Both the position numbers and the translations under genes were made by a program. DNA of 64,000 nt from Streptomyces sp. PTY087I2. Lineage in GTDB: Bacteria > Actinomycetota > Actinomycetes > Streptomycetales > Streptomycetaceae. A model generated the notes under the pieces. That model saw only the letters and a list, made by a program, of their open reading frames with translations, searched no databases and had not been told where the DNA came from. This document shows positions 53,133-60,893 of the stretch, piece after piece. How positions within the stretch are numbered: the first letter of the stretch is position 1; each line of letters opens with the position of its first letter. Location of the stretch: the NCBI RefSeq assembly GCF_001687325.1, contig NZ_LZRD01000002.1, forward strand, positions 62,001 to 126,000. Reading direction: 5' to 3'.

Positions 53133-54233
53133 ATGAGCCGCACCCCCAAGGACACCGAACTCGCCCGCAGACTGAGCCGCCGCAACGTCCTCGGTGTCGC
53201 CGCCGGAGCCACGGCCGCCACGATCATCGGCACGGCGAGCGCGCAAGCCGCTGACCAGGGCCGGGGCCAGGGCCACGGCAACGGCCACGGGCATGGCCAC
53301 GACCACGGCCATGGGCACGGCCACGGACACGGCAAGGGCAAGCCCGTCCTGCCCCCCGGCCGCCTCGGCATCCAGCTCTACAGCCTCCGCGACCAGATCG
53401 CCACGCTGGGCTTCGCGCCGGTCTTCGCCGAGCTGGAGAAGTACGGCTACGACGAGATCGAACTCGCGGGCTACACCCAGGGCTCGGCCGGCCCCATCAC
53501 CCTGGCTCAGCTCAAGCGGCTGGCCCGGGACCACGGCCTCAACCCGATCGGCAGCCACGTCGGCTATTACGACGACAACAACCCCGGCGCGTACACCTTC
53601 GCCCAGAACCTGGAGCAGGTCCTCGACGACGCCCAGGCGCTCGGCCTCAAGCACATCGGCACGGCCTCGGGCCCGTTCCGCTACGGCGACACGGTGGACG
53701 GCTGGAAGCGGGCGGCCGAGGACTTCAACACGTACGGGGCGGCGGCCCGCAAGCGCGGCATGAAGTTCTACCAGCACAACCACGCCGAGGAGTTCTCCTT
53801 CGCGACCGACAAGCCGAAGGTGCGCCTCTACGACGTCCTGCTCGCCGAGACCGACCCGGACCTCGTCTACCTGGAGATGGACATCTACTGGGCGTACTGC
53901 GCCCAGTTCCGCTTCAGCAAGCGCGTGGACGGCACCCCGGCCCCGCTCGACCCGCTGAAGTACGTCCTGAAGCACCCGAACCGCTACCCCCTCTTCCACG
54001 TGAAGGACGGGGTCCGGGACGAGACGACCCGCGACGGCTATCGCATGTCGGACGTGGGCGACGGGGACATCGACTACAAGACGTTCCTGTCCAAGGTCAC
54101 CCACCGCACCCACCAGGGCCGGACCTACCACCACTGGCAGGCCGAGCACGACAACCCGGTCGATTCGCTCGTCTTCGCCCGCAAGTCCAGCGAGCACCTG
54201 CACTCCTTGCGCGAGGGCCGCTGCGGCGACTGA
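53133..54233 (+). CDS. Tat-exported TIM-barrel sugar isomerase-like protein with His-Gly tract
   Basis: 366 residues. Tat signal LSRRNVLGVAAGATAATII with cleavage near ASAQA (about 40), then a His-Gly repeat (GHGNGHGHGHDHGHGHGHG), then an AP-endonuclease-2-like barrel: RLGIQLYSLRDQIATLGFAP, YGYDEIELAGYTQGSA, IGSHVGYYDDNNPG, KFYQHNHAEEFSFAT, DLVYLEMDIYWAYCAQ, NRYPLFHVKDGVRD and GEGDIDYKTF-like GDGDIDYKTFL. Metal ligands (Glu, Asp, His) are visible, so a secreted isomerase or epimerase of oxidised sugars is likely; the His tract may collect metal. AAGGGAGA precedes the ATG. Confidence 0.87.
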   Translation: MSRTPKDTELARRLSRRNVLGVAAGATAATIIGTASAQAADQGRGQGHGNGHGHGHDHGHGHGHGHGKGKPVLPPGRLGIQLYSLRDQIATLGFAPVFAELEKYGYDEIELAGYTQGSAGPITLAQLKRLARDHGLNPIGSHVGYYDDNNPGAYTFAQNLEQVLDDAQALGLKHIGTASGPFRYGDTVDGWKRAAEDFNTYGAAARKRGMKFYQHNHAEEFSFATDKPKVRLYDVLLAETDPDLVYLEMDIYWAYCAQFRFSKRVDGTPAPLDPLKYVLKHPNRYPLFHVKDGVRDETTRDGYRMSDVGDGDIDYKTFLSKVTHRTHQGRTYHHWQAEHDNPVDSLVFARKSSEHLHSLREGRCGD

Positions 54234-54262
54234 CGCGCGGGGCGCATGCCGGACCGGCGGGG

Positions 54263-55567
54263 CTATCCGATGCCCTGCCGGTCCGGCAGCAGGGCGAACT
54301 CCCGGTCGGCGGCGACCGGAACACTCCGCTCCACGGCCTCGACGAGCAGCGCCCGGTGCCGGATCAGAGGTTTCTGCCGCTCCTCCGGCGCGAGCAGCAG
54401 CAGATCGTCCAGTCCCGCCAGCAGCCGCCGTGACACCTGAGGGCTTCCGGCCACACACCACCGGATCTCCTCGAAGGCGAGATCCACCAGGTCCTCCCAC
54501 CCCGGCCCCTCCTGCACCAGCCGCACCTTCCCCGCCCGGTCCCGATGGTGGACCGTGCCGAGCGGCAGCCGCACCACGACCGTGAGGAACTGCACGATCC
54601 GGTCCAGGCACTGGACGGCGGTGGTCGGGTCGTTCACGGACGTCGACAGGGCCCGCAGCGCGATGTCGGTGAGCTGGCGCAGCCCGAACGACAGGTCCTG
54701 GTGGAGGGAGCGCTCCACCGAGACGGAGGCCGCCGACCGCAGCCGGTGCCGTGGGGGTACGGCGCCGCCGTGGACGGCGAACATCGGGGTGCCCGGCACC
54801 ACGAAGTCCCCGATCCGGGGGATCAGCCGCAGCACGACGCCCTGCCGCCGGGCCACCCGGACGAGCCGCGCCGTGTTCACGTCCCGCAGCACCCCGGCCC
54901 GCCCCTCGTACAGGACGCGCGCGGTCTCGGGCCCCACATCGTCGTCCCCCTGCGGCCCCCGCGGCACCCGCCTCAGCACCCGGAACGAGTCCCGCGCGAT
55001 CCGGTCGACGACCGGCCCGACCTGCATGAGCCGCAGCGTCGAGCTGACGTAGATGACGAACAACAGCAGGCTCAGCCCGACCAGGAGCAGCGTGAGCAGG
55101 CTCTGCACCAGCGGGACCGAGATCACCCGGCGCGGGTCGGTCTCGCTCTCGTACGAGGCCAGGACCAGCAGCGAGAACAGGAACGTCGCCAGGAACACCG
55201 TCAGCGTGGCCTTGCTGATCCGGCTGCGGACGAAGATCCGCACCACCCGGGGGGTGAGTTGCCCGCTGGCCATCTGCACGGCGACCAGCGAGATGCTGAA
55301 CACCACACCGATGAAGGTCAGCATCGCGGAGCTGATCTGGGTGACGATCGTCTTCGTGTCCTGGGCGAGGGAGATCAGGGTCTCCAGCTCGTCGTAGGCC
55401 TCCTCCCGCCGGAGGAACGCGACGATCTCGTCATCGACCTCGGACGCGACCAGCCACAGCACGAACACCGAGACGAACCCCGCGGTCGGGGCGAACCAGA
55501 ACGTGTCGCGCAGATGCTCGCGCAGGGGAGACAGCGGACGGGGCCGGCGGTAGCCGCGATCACTCAT
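54263..55567 (-). CDS. DUF2254 family membrane protein
   Basis: 434 residues. Four membrane helices in the first half (AGFVSVFVLWLVASE; ISSAMLTFIGVVFSISLVAV; LTVFLATFLFSLLVLAS; LLTLLLVGLSLLLFVIYVSS), separated by MASGQLTPRVVRIFVRSR, the DUF2254 hallmark. The C-terminal half is soluble and has LRQLTDIALRALSTSVNDPTTAVQCLD. Function unknown. ATG 55567 is 45 codons inside the open frame; the earlier part covers the tRNA-side intergenic region. Confidence 0.88.
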   Translation of the reverse strand: MSDRGYRRPRPLSPLREHLRDTFWFAPTAGFVSVFVLWLVASEVDDEIVAFLRREEAYDELETLISLAQDTKTIVTQISSAMLTFIGVVFSISLVAVQMASGQLTPRVVRIFVRSRISKATLTVFLATFLFSLLVLASYESETDPRRVISVPLVQSLLTLLLVGLSLLLFVIYVSSTLRLMQVGPVVDRIARDSFRVLRRVPRGPQGDDDVGPETARVLYEGRAGVLRDVNTARLVRVARRQGVVLRLIPRIGDFVVPGTPMFAVHGGAVPPRHRLRSAASVSVERSLHQDLSFGLRQLTDIALRALSTSVNDPTTAVQCLDRIVQFLTVVVRLPLGTVHHRDRAGKVRLVQEGPGWEDLVDLAFEEIRWCVAGSPQVSRRLLAGLDDLLLLAPEERQKPLIRHRALLVEAVERSVPVAADREFALLPDRQGIG

Positions 55568-55740
55568 GGACGCGAAGGTAGCCCCGCGGCCTCCCCGGAC
55601 CACGGAGGTCACTCGTACCGGCACGCCGCACCCCACTGACCACCGGGTATGCCCCCGATATGCAGGTGAAACGCACTCCGAACCCCTGGTATTGTTTTCC
55701 ATGTCGCCGCGGGGAACACACCGCGAACGACAGACACCTT

Positions 55741-55825
55741 GTCCGGGTGGCGGAATGGCAGACGCGCTAGCTTGAGGTGCTAGTGCCCTTTATCGGGCGT
55801 GGGGGTTCAAGTCCCCCCTCGGACA
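55741..55825 (+). tRNA. tRNA-Leu (anticodon GAG)
   Basis: Acceptor stem GTCCGGG (55741-55747) pairs with CTCGGAC (55818-55824), discriminator A, no encoded CCA. Anticodon stem CTAGC/GCTAG encloses the loop TTGAGGT, giving GAG. A long class II variable arm (GCCCTTTATCGGGC) and T arm GGGGGTTCAAGTCCCCC are present. It reads CUC codons, the main Leu codons in high-GC actinobacteria. Confidence 0.97.
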
Positions 55826-55842
55826 CCGAGGTCGAACGACCG

Positions 55843-55889
55843 AAAGAAGCCGGTCAGAGCGGAATATCACCGCTCTGACCGGCTTCTTT
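55843..55889. terminator. 20-bp-stem bidirectional terminator after tRNA-Leu
   Basis: AAAGAAGCCGGTCAGAGCGG at 55843-55862 and its exact complement at 55870-55889, 7-nt loop AATATCA. T/A-rich ends on both strands suit termination in both directions. It ends the tRNA transcript and the KASIII-like gene, whose last 12 codons and stop (55854) lie in the stem. Confidence 0.9.
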
Positions 55890-56921
55890 GTGTCGGCCCA
55901 CGGAATCGGTGATCTCCAGGACCGCGCTGGAGCAGCTGTACCCCGTGCCGCCGCCCACGAGGAGCACTCTGTCCCCCGCCCCCACCCGGCCCGAGCGCGC
56001 CAGGTGGTCGAGGCCCGCGAAATGGTCGCCCGCGCCCAGATGGCCCACTGTGCTGCTCAGCTCCCAGTTGGAGATCTTCTCCGGGACGCCGAGCTGGAGC
56101 TCCAGCTGCCAGCGCATCCGCGACCGCCCGGTGGAGACGAGGACCACCCGGTCGACGTCGGACATGGTGATGTCCGCGTCGGTCAGCGCGCGGCGGACGG
56201 ACGCGTCGGCGATCTCCGCCATGCGCTGCGCGGTCTGGCGCATGTTCCCGGGAGCCCGTGCGTAGGCGTCCGCGGCGGCGGAGAGGTCGAGCGGGGTCTT
56301 GACGGCCCCGGGATCGTCGGCGAGCCGCGCGGCCCGGGAGATCGACTCCAGGGAGTTGTCGACGTGGGTCGCCGTCGACAGCAACCGCGCGAAGCCCCCG
56401 GTGGCGGAGAGCACCAGCGCCGTCCCGCCGTCCCCGTACACGAGACCGCGTTCGCAGCGCCACCGGTCGAAGGAGGGGCCGGTGAACCGGTCGGCAGTGG
56501 TCAGCAGCGCCGCGTCAGCGGTTCCGAGGCGGCCGGCGGCCAGCTCGATCGCGGCTATACCCGCGTTGCAGGACTGCTGAAGACCGAAGGCCGGAACACC
56601 CGGAAACCCCGCGCGATCCGCTATGTAGGAGGCCGGCGCCCACAACTCGGCTCCCTGGAACCACAGATGGCTGTGGAACACCGCGGAGACCCTCGTCGCC
56701 GCCTCCCCGGCCCGGTCCAGCGCGGCGCGGGCGGCGCGGACCGCCATATCCGGTGCGCTGAGGGCCCCACCCGGCTCGGCGTCGGCGGCCGTGACCGAGA
56801 CGATCCTGTTGGCCGCGTGTTCCTCCGCGTCGTACAGGCCGGACTTCACCGCTTCCTCGGCGGAGAGGCGAGCGGGCAACCAGACACCCGTCGCGGCGAT
56901 GTGCACCTGATCCCAACGCAT
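55854..56921 (-). CDS. KASIII-like acyltransferase (CerJ/DpsC type)
   Basis: 355 residues of the KASIII/thiolase fold: IAATGVWLPARLSAEEAV, SAVFHSHLWFQG, nucleophile Cys in GLQQSCNAGIAAIELAAGRL, ERGLVYGDGGTALVLSA. The FabH His and Asn are replaced: the HQAN segment reads LVSTGRSRMRW and the GNTSA segment reads TVGHLGAGDHFAG. The His-x4-Asp spacing there fits the Cys/Ser-His-Asp triad of acyl-transferring KASIII enzymes such as CerJ and DpsC, so it probably transfers an acyl group to O or N rather than condensing with malonyl-ACP. Adjacent NRPS genes suggest it acylates or starts the peptide. ATG 56921 chosen; TTG 56924 possible. Confidence 0.83.
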   Translation of the reverse strand: MRWDQVHIAATGVWLPARLSAEEAVKSGLYDAEEHAANRIVSVTAADAEPGGALSAPDMAVRAARAALDRAGEAATRVSAVFHSHLWFQGAELWAPASYIADRAGFPGVPAFGLQQSCNAGIAAIELAAGRLGTADAALLTTADRFTGPSFDRWRCERGLVYGDGGTALVLSATGGFARLLSTATHVDNSLESISRAARLADDPGAVKTPLDLSAAADAYARAPGNMRQTAQRMAEIADASVRRALTDADITMSDVDRVVLVSTGRSRMRWQLELQLGVPEKISNWELSSTVGHLGAGDHFAGLDHLARSGRVGAGDRVLLVGGGTGYSCSSAVLEITDSVGRHKEAGQSGDIPL

Positions 56922-57024
56922 CAAGCCCCCCTGTCCGGCCCCTCCGGTCGCGCCCGGGGCCGCGGTTTTCGGGGGACCCTATCACCGGGATTCCGCGGTC
57001 CGGCAGCCGTAGTCCGGGCGTGGA

Positions 57025-58854
57025 TCAGACAGTTTTCTCCATCTCTCCCGCCTCCTCCACGTACGCGGCGATGGCGGCGATGGTCGGCCGCCCGAGGAGC
57101 AGTCCGAGCGGGGGGACCGTACCGAACTCGTCGCGGACACGTTCGGCGAGCCGCGCCATCACCAGAGAGTGGGCCCCGCGGTCGAAGAGGTCGTCGTCCC
57201 GCCCGATCGGGACCTCCGGGACGAGCGTGGAGACGATGCCGGCGACGCGCCGTTCGGCGTCGGTGCGCGGCGGCTCGGGAGCGTCCCGCGCCGGGTCGGG
57301 CGGACTCTGCCCGGGACGGGGCAGCGCGTGACGGTCGACCTTTCCGTTGGGCGTGAGCGGCAGCGCGTCCACGATCGTGATGAGCGAGGGCACGGCGTAG
57401 GCGGGCAGCCATGAGCGCAGGGCCTCACGCAGCTCCCCGGCCACCCCCTCGTCCCGGTCGGTCTCCACGAACGCGCCGAGCCGGGCCCCCGCCCCCTCGC
57501 CGTCCATGACCACCACGGCCCGGCGCACCCGCGGGTCGCGTTCCAGCGCCGTCTCGACCTCGCCCGGTTCGATGCGGTGCCCGTGCAGCTTGACCTGGTT
57601 GTCGGCGCGTCCGACGAAGGCGATCAGGCCGTCGGTACGCCGGCGCACCAGGTCACCCGTGCGGTACATACGGGACCCGGGACGCGCGGTGAACGGATCC
57701 GGCACGAAGCGTTCGGCGGTCTGCGCGGGCCGGCGCAGATAGCCCTGGGTCACGCCGTCGCCGCCGATGTAGAGCTCACCCGTCGTCCCCACCGGTACGG
57801 GACGCAGAGCGGCGTCCAGGACGTGCAGCTGCGTATTGGCCAGCGGAGCGCCCAGGGGTACGTCGTCGAGGGCGTCCTCGACCCGGGTGCTCACCGACCA
57901 CACGGTGGTCTCCGTCGGCCCGTACAGGTTCCACAGGCGGGCTCCCCGGGCGGGCAGGGCGCGGGTCAGCGACGCCGGCATCCGTTCGCCCCCGCACAGC
58001 GCGGTCAGCCCCGGGGTGCCGGCCCAGCCGGCGTCGAGCAGCAACTGCCAGCTCACCGGTGTGGCCTGGAGATGGGTGATGCCGGGGCTCTCCAGACACG
58101 CACGCAGGCGGTGGCCGGAGCGCGCGGTCTCCTCGTCGGCGAGATGGATCGTCGCGCCCCGGGCCAGCGGCAGGTAGTACTCGGGGACCACCATGTCGAA
58201 CGACGGTGTGGTCACGGACAGCCAGCCGTCACCGGGGCCGAGCGGGAAGTCGCGCCCGAGCGCGGTGAGCAGGTTGGTGAGGGCCCGGTGCGGTACGACG
58301 ACGCCCTTGGGCGTGCCCGTGGACCCCGAGGTGTAGATCACGTAGGCCGGGTGGTCCGGTCCCGGCCGTACGGCGGGAGGTTTCCGCGCCTCACTGCCGT
58401 CGGGCCGGACGACCACGGCGTGATCGACCCGGCCGTCGGTGAGTACGGCGGCGGACCCGGAGTCCTTCAGCAGAAAGGCCAGCCGTTCGGCGGGCAGCGC
58501 CGGGTCGAGGGGGACATAGGCCGCGCCCGCCTTCATGACGCCGATCAGTGCGGCGAGCAGGGCCGGCGTACGCGGCAGCAGCACGGCCACACGACGGCCG
58601 GGGCCGATCCCCCGGTCGTGCAGCCGGTGGGCGATCGCGTTGGCCGTGCGGTCGAGACGGGCGTAGTCGAGCGATCCGGCTCCCCGGCAGGCCGTGGTCC
58701 CGGCCCCGCCTCCGGCCGCGATCACCGCAGGGCCCGCGGGGGTGCGGAGCACGGCCTCCTCGAACCGGTCGAGGAAGCCCTTCGCCGCGTCGTACGGCAC
58801 GTCGGTGGCGTTCCACTCCTGTGCGGTCGGCCGTCCCTCACTTCGCGCGTTCAT
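57025..58854 (-). CDS. NRPS protein: adenylation domain plus PCP
   Basis: 609 residues. A domain about 20-520: A3 [29 protein letters not shown]5 [13 protein letters not shown]7 [11 protein letters not shown]8 [21 protein letters not shown]10 [14 protein letters not shown] (Lys present). PCP about 530-600 with [15 protein letters not shown]; Ser (about 562) is the phosphopantetheine site, although GAHSL replaces GGHSL. The specificity residues read by eye are D-M-P-Q-L-G-L-V-W-K, which I cannot assign to an amino acid. No C domain, so it loads a free-standing carrier, as in beta-hydroxylation modules. GAGGAGGG precedes the ATG. Confidence 0.9.
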   Translation of the reverse strand: MNARSEGRPTAQEWNATDVPYDAAKGFLDRFEEAVLRTPAGPAVIAAGGGAGTTACRGAGSLDYARLDRTANAIAHRLHDRGIGPGRRVAVLLPRTPALLAALIGVMKAGAAYVPLDPALPAERLAFLLKDSGSAAVLTDGRVDHAVVVRPDGSEARKPPAVRPGPDHPAYVIYTSGSTGTPKGVVVPHRALTNLLTALGRDFPLGPGDGWLSVTTPSFDMVVPEYYLPLARGATIHLADEETARSGHRLRACLESPGITHLQATPVSWQLLLDAGWAGTPGLTALCGGERMPASLTRALPARGARLWNLYGPTETTVWSVSTRVEDALDDVPLGAPLANTQLHVLDAALRPVPVGTTGELYIGGDGVTQGYLRRPAQTAERFVPDPFTARPGSRMYRTGDLVRRRTDGLIAFVGRADNQVKLHGHRIEPGEVETALERDPRVRRAVVVMDGEGAGARLGAFVETDRDEGVAGELREALRSWLPAYAVPSLITIVDALPLTPNGKVDRHALPRPGQSPPDPARDAPEPPRTDAERRVAGIVSTLVPEVPIGRDDDLFDRGAHSLVMARLAERVRDEFGTVPPLGLLLGRPTIAAIAAYVEEAGEMEKTV

Positions 58855-58887
58855 ACCTTTGCCCTCCTCGTCACGCGGTCCGCCGCG

Positions 58888-59610
58888 TCAGCCGGTCAGG
58901 TCCGTCACGAAGGCGTCGAGCAGGTCGTCGGGCGCGTCCATGAACCGGTAGTGCGGGCCGTGCAGCAGCCGGAACGTGGTCTCCCCGCACTCCGCCCAGC
59001 TGTCCATCAGCCGATGGTCGACCTCGGCGTCCTCGTCCCAGCCGAGCGCCGTGATCGGGACGGGGAGGCGCACCGGCTCCGCGGGGTGGTAGCGCTTGTT
59101 GGTCTCCACATCGCCGCGCAGGACCTCCAGGCTCAGCTCGACCAGATCAGGCCGGGGCGTGCCGCCGAGTTCCACGATCAAGGTGCGTACCTCGTCGGTG
59201 AGTTCCGCGTCCGACATCCGCAGGAACCGGCCGTGCGGACCCTTGTGCGGGGCGATCTGCGAGGAGACGAAGAGACGGGCCGGCACCGGGCCTCCGCGTT
59301 CGTGCAGCCGGACGGCCGTCTCGTACCCCGGAAGCGCCGAACCGCAGTGGCCGAAGAGCCCGAACGGGCGGTCCAGATACGGCAGGAGCGCGTCGGCGAG
59401 TTCGTCGGCCAGTTGCTCGTACGTCGTGAAGGACGGCTCGCGGAATCGGTTCTCCCGGCCGGGCAGCTGTACGGGAACGATCTCCATGTCGCCGACGAAC
59501 CGCGGCCACTTGCGGTACATGCTGGCGCCGCAACCGGAGTAGGGCAGGCAGAACAGACGGGTGGCGCTCTCGGCGGAGGGCTCGCGGAGGAACCAGCGGG
59601 CGGCGCTCAT
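58888..59610 (-). CDS. Type II thioesterase with Cys nucleophile
   Basis: 240 residues. Alpha/beta-hydrolase of the GrsT/RifR type: RLFCLPYSGCGASMYRKW, VPVQLPGRENRFREPSF, nucleophile elbow GLFGHCGSALPGYE, acid in ITALGWDEDAEVDHR and His in LLHGPHYRFMDAPD. The elbow has Cys where GHSMG is usual. Type II thioesterases clear mis-primed carriers or release aminoacyl products from stand-alone PCPs. Its start overlaps the P450 stop (ATGA), so it is coupled to the P450 and 33 nt upstream of the A-PCP gene. Confidence 0.88.
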   Translation of the reverse strand: MSAARWFLREPSAESATRLFCLPYSGCGASMYRKWPRFVGDMEIVPVQLPGRENRFREPSFTTYEQLADELADALLPYLDRPFGLFGHCGSALPGYETAVRLHERGGPVPARLFVSSQIAPHKGPHGRFLRMSDAELTDEVRTLIVELGGTPRPDLVELSLEVLRGDVETNKRYHPAEPVRLPVPITALGWDEDAEVDHRLMDSWAECGETTFRLLHGPHYRFMDAPDDLLDAFVTDLTG

Positions 59611-60878
59611 GCGACGAGCTGCCCGAGCCGGCCGGCGGCGTCGCCGCGCAGCTGCGCCACCATCGGCAAGTGCTTGATGCCGGCGACGAAGTTCGAGTGC
59701 AGATGCTCGATCTCGCCCGCGAGCTCGAACGACTCGAAGGTCTGGAAGAGCTCCGTGAAGAGGATCTTCAGGCTCATCCGGGCCACGGTGTGGCCCACGC
59801 AGTAGTGCGGGCCGCTGCCGAACGCCACATGCCGGTTGGGTTTGCGCCGGATGTCGAAGGTGAACGGGTCGGCGAAGGCCTCGGCATCCCGGTTGGCCGC
59901 GCCCAGCCAGACCACGACCGCGTCGCCCGCGCGGATCTTCCTGCCCCGCAGCTCGACGTCCCGCAGGGCGTAGCGCATGAAGTGATTGGCGGGGGAGGAC
60001 CAGCGCAGTGCCTCGTCCAGCCCGGTGTTCAGCAGCTTCGGATCCGTACGCCACGCGTCCCAGACGCCGGTGCCCACGATCTCGGCCATCGCACCGGTCG
60101 GCACGAACGGCGTGGTGACGTTCGCCCCGAGGATCAGGCTGTAGCAGTTCGACAGGATGGCGCCGGTCTCCAGCCGACGCCCGTCGATCTCCATTTCCAG
60201 CAGCAGGCTGACGAGGTCGTCGCCGAGGTTGTTGCGCCGCTCGCGCAACAGGTCGTGGAAGTACGCGAACAGCTCGCGGTGAGCGGCTTGCAGCGTCTCG
60301 TTGACCCCGTCCGGGCCCGCGAACTCGGGGTCCTCCGGGGCGATCGACATCGTCGTCAGCCGGGTGAGGCGCGGCCAGTCCTCGCGCGGCAGACCCATCA
60401 TGGTGCCGGCCGTCGCCATCGGCAGGGCCATCATCGCCTCGGCGAAGTCGAACCGCTCCGCCCCGAGCGCGGGCGCCAGCAGAGCGCGTACCTCCGCGGT
60501 GACCGCGTCGCTGTACTTCTCCACCCGCTTGTTGGTCAGGGCATGCTGCATCGGGCCCCGCATCCTGGTGTGCCTCGGCGGGTCGGTCGCGGCCATCTGC
60601 CGTCCCCTGGCCGGGTCGTCCTTGCCCAGCAGGAAGAGCATGGTGCCGCGCTGGGAGGTGAACAGGGTGTGGTCGCGCAGCACGAGGTCGGCGTCCTCGA
60701 ACTTGGTGACCGACCAGAACCCCAGCGTGTCGTCGACCCGCTGCCAGTGCACCGGGGCGTGCTCCCGCATGACGTCCCAGATGGCATGCGGGTCACCGTG
60801 CGCGTACAGCGAGGAGTCGGTCAGGTCGACCGAGTCCAGATCGAACCCGTCCGGGAGCGGGGACTTGTTGAGCCTCAT
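59607..60878 (-). CDS. Cytochrome P450
   Basis: 423 residues. Heme-binding loop HVAFGSGPHYCVGHTVARMS with the Cys ligand; EALRW for the ExxR motif; DPPRHTRMRGPMQHAL; I-helix region ILGANVTTPFV, where the usual AGxxTT reads GANVTT. Overall it resembles the P450s that hydroxylate amino acids bound to a PCP (NovI, NikQ, OxyD group). Its position between two A-PCP genes and coupled to a thioesterase supports beta-hydroxylation of a carrier-bound amino acid. GGAG lies 7 nt before the ATG. Confidence 0.9.
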   Translation of the reverse strand: MRLNKSPLPDGFDLDSVDLTDSSLYAHGDPHAIWDVMREHAPVHWQRVDDTLGFWSVTKFEDADLVLRDHTLFTSQRGTMLFLLGKDDPARGRQMAATDPPRHTRMRGPMQHALTNKRVEKYSDAVTAEVRALLAPALGAERFDFAEAMMALPMATAGTMMGLPREDWPRLTRLTTMSIAPEDPEFAGPDGVNETLQAAHRELFAYFHDLLRERRNNLGDDLVSLLLEMEIDGRRLETGAILSNCYSLILGANVTTPFVPTGAMAEIVGTGVWDAWRTDPKLLNTGLDEALRWSSPANHFMRYALRDVELRGRKIRAGDAVVVWLGAANRDAEAFADPFTFDIRRKPNRHVAFGSGPHYCVGHTVARMSLKILFTELFQTFESFELAGEIEHLHSNFVAGIKHLPMVAQLRGDAAGRLGQLVA

Positions 60879-60893
60879 CTGATGTCTCCTGTA

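Noticed and set aside
54263..55702. Longer start for the DUF2254 protein at 55702
   Set aside because: It would add 45 residues of non-family sequence covering the region just before tRNA-Leu; the ATG at 55567 fits the family.
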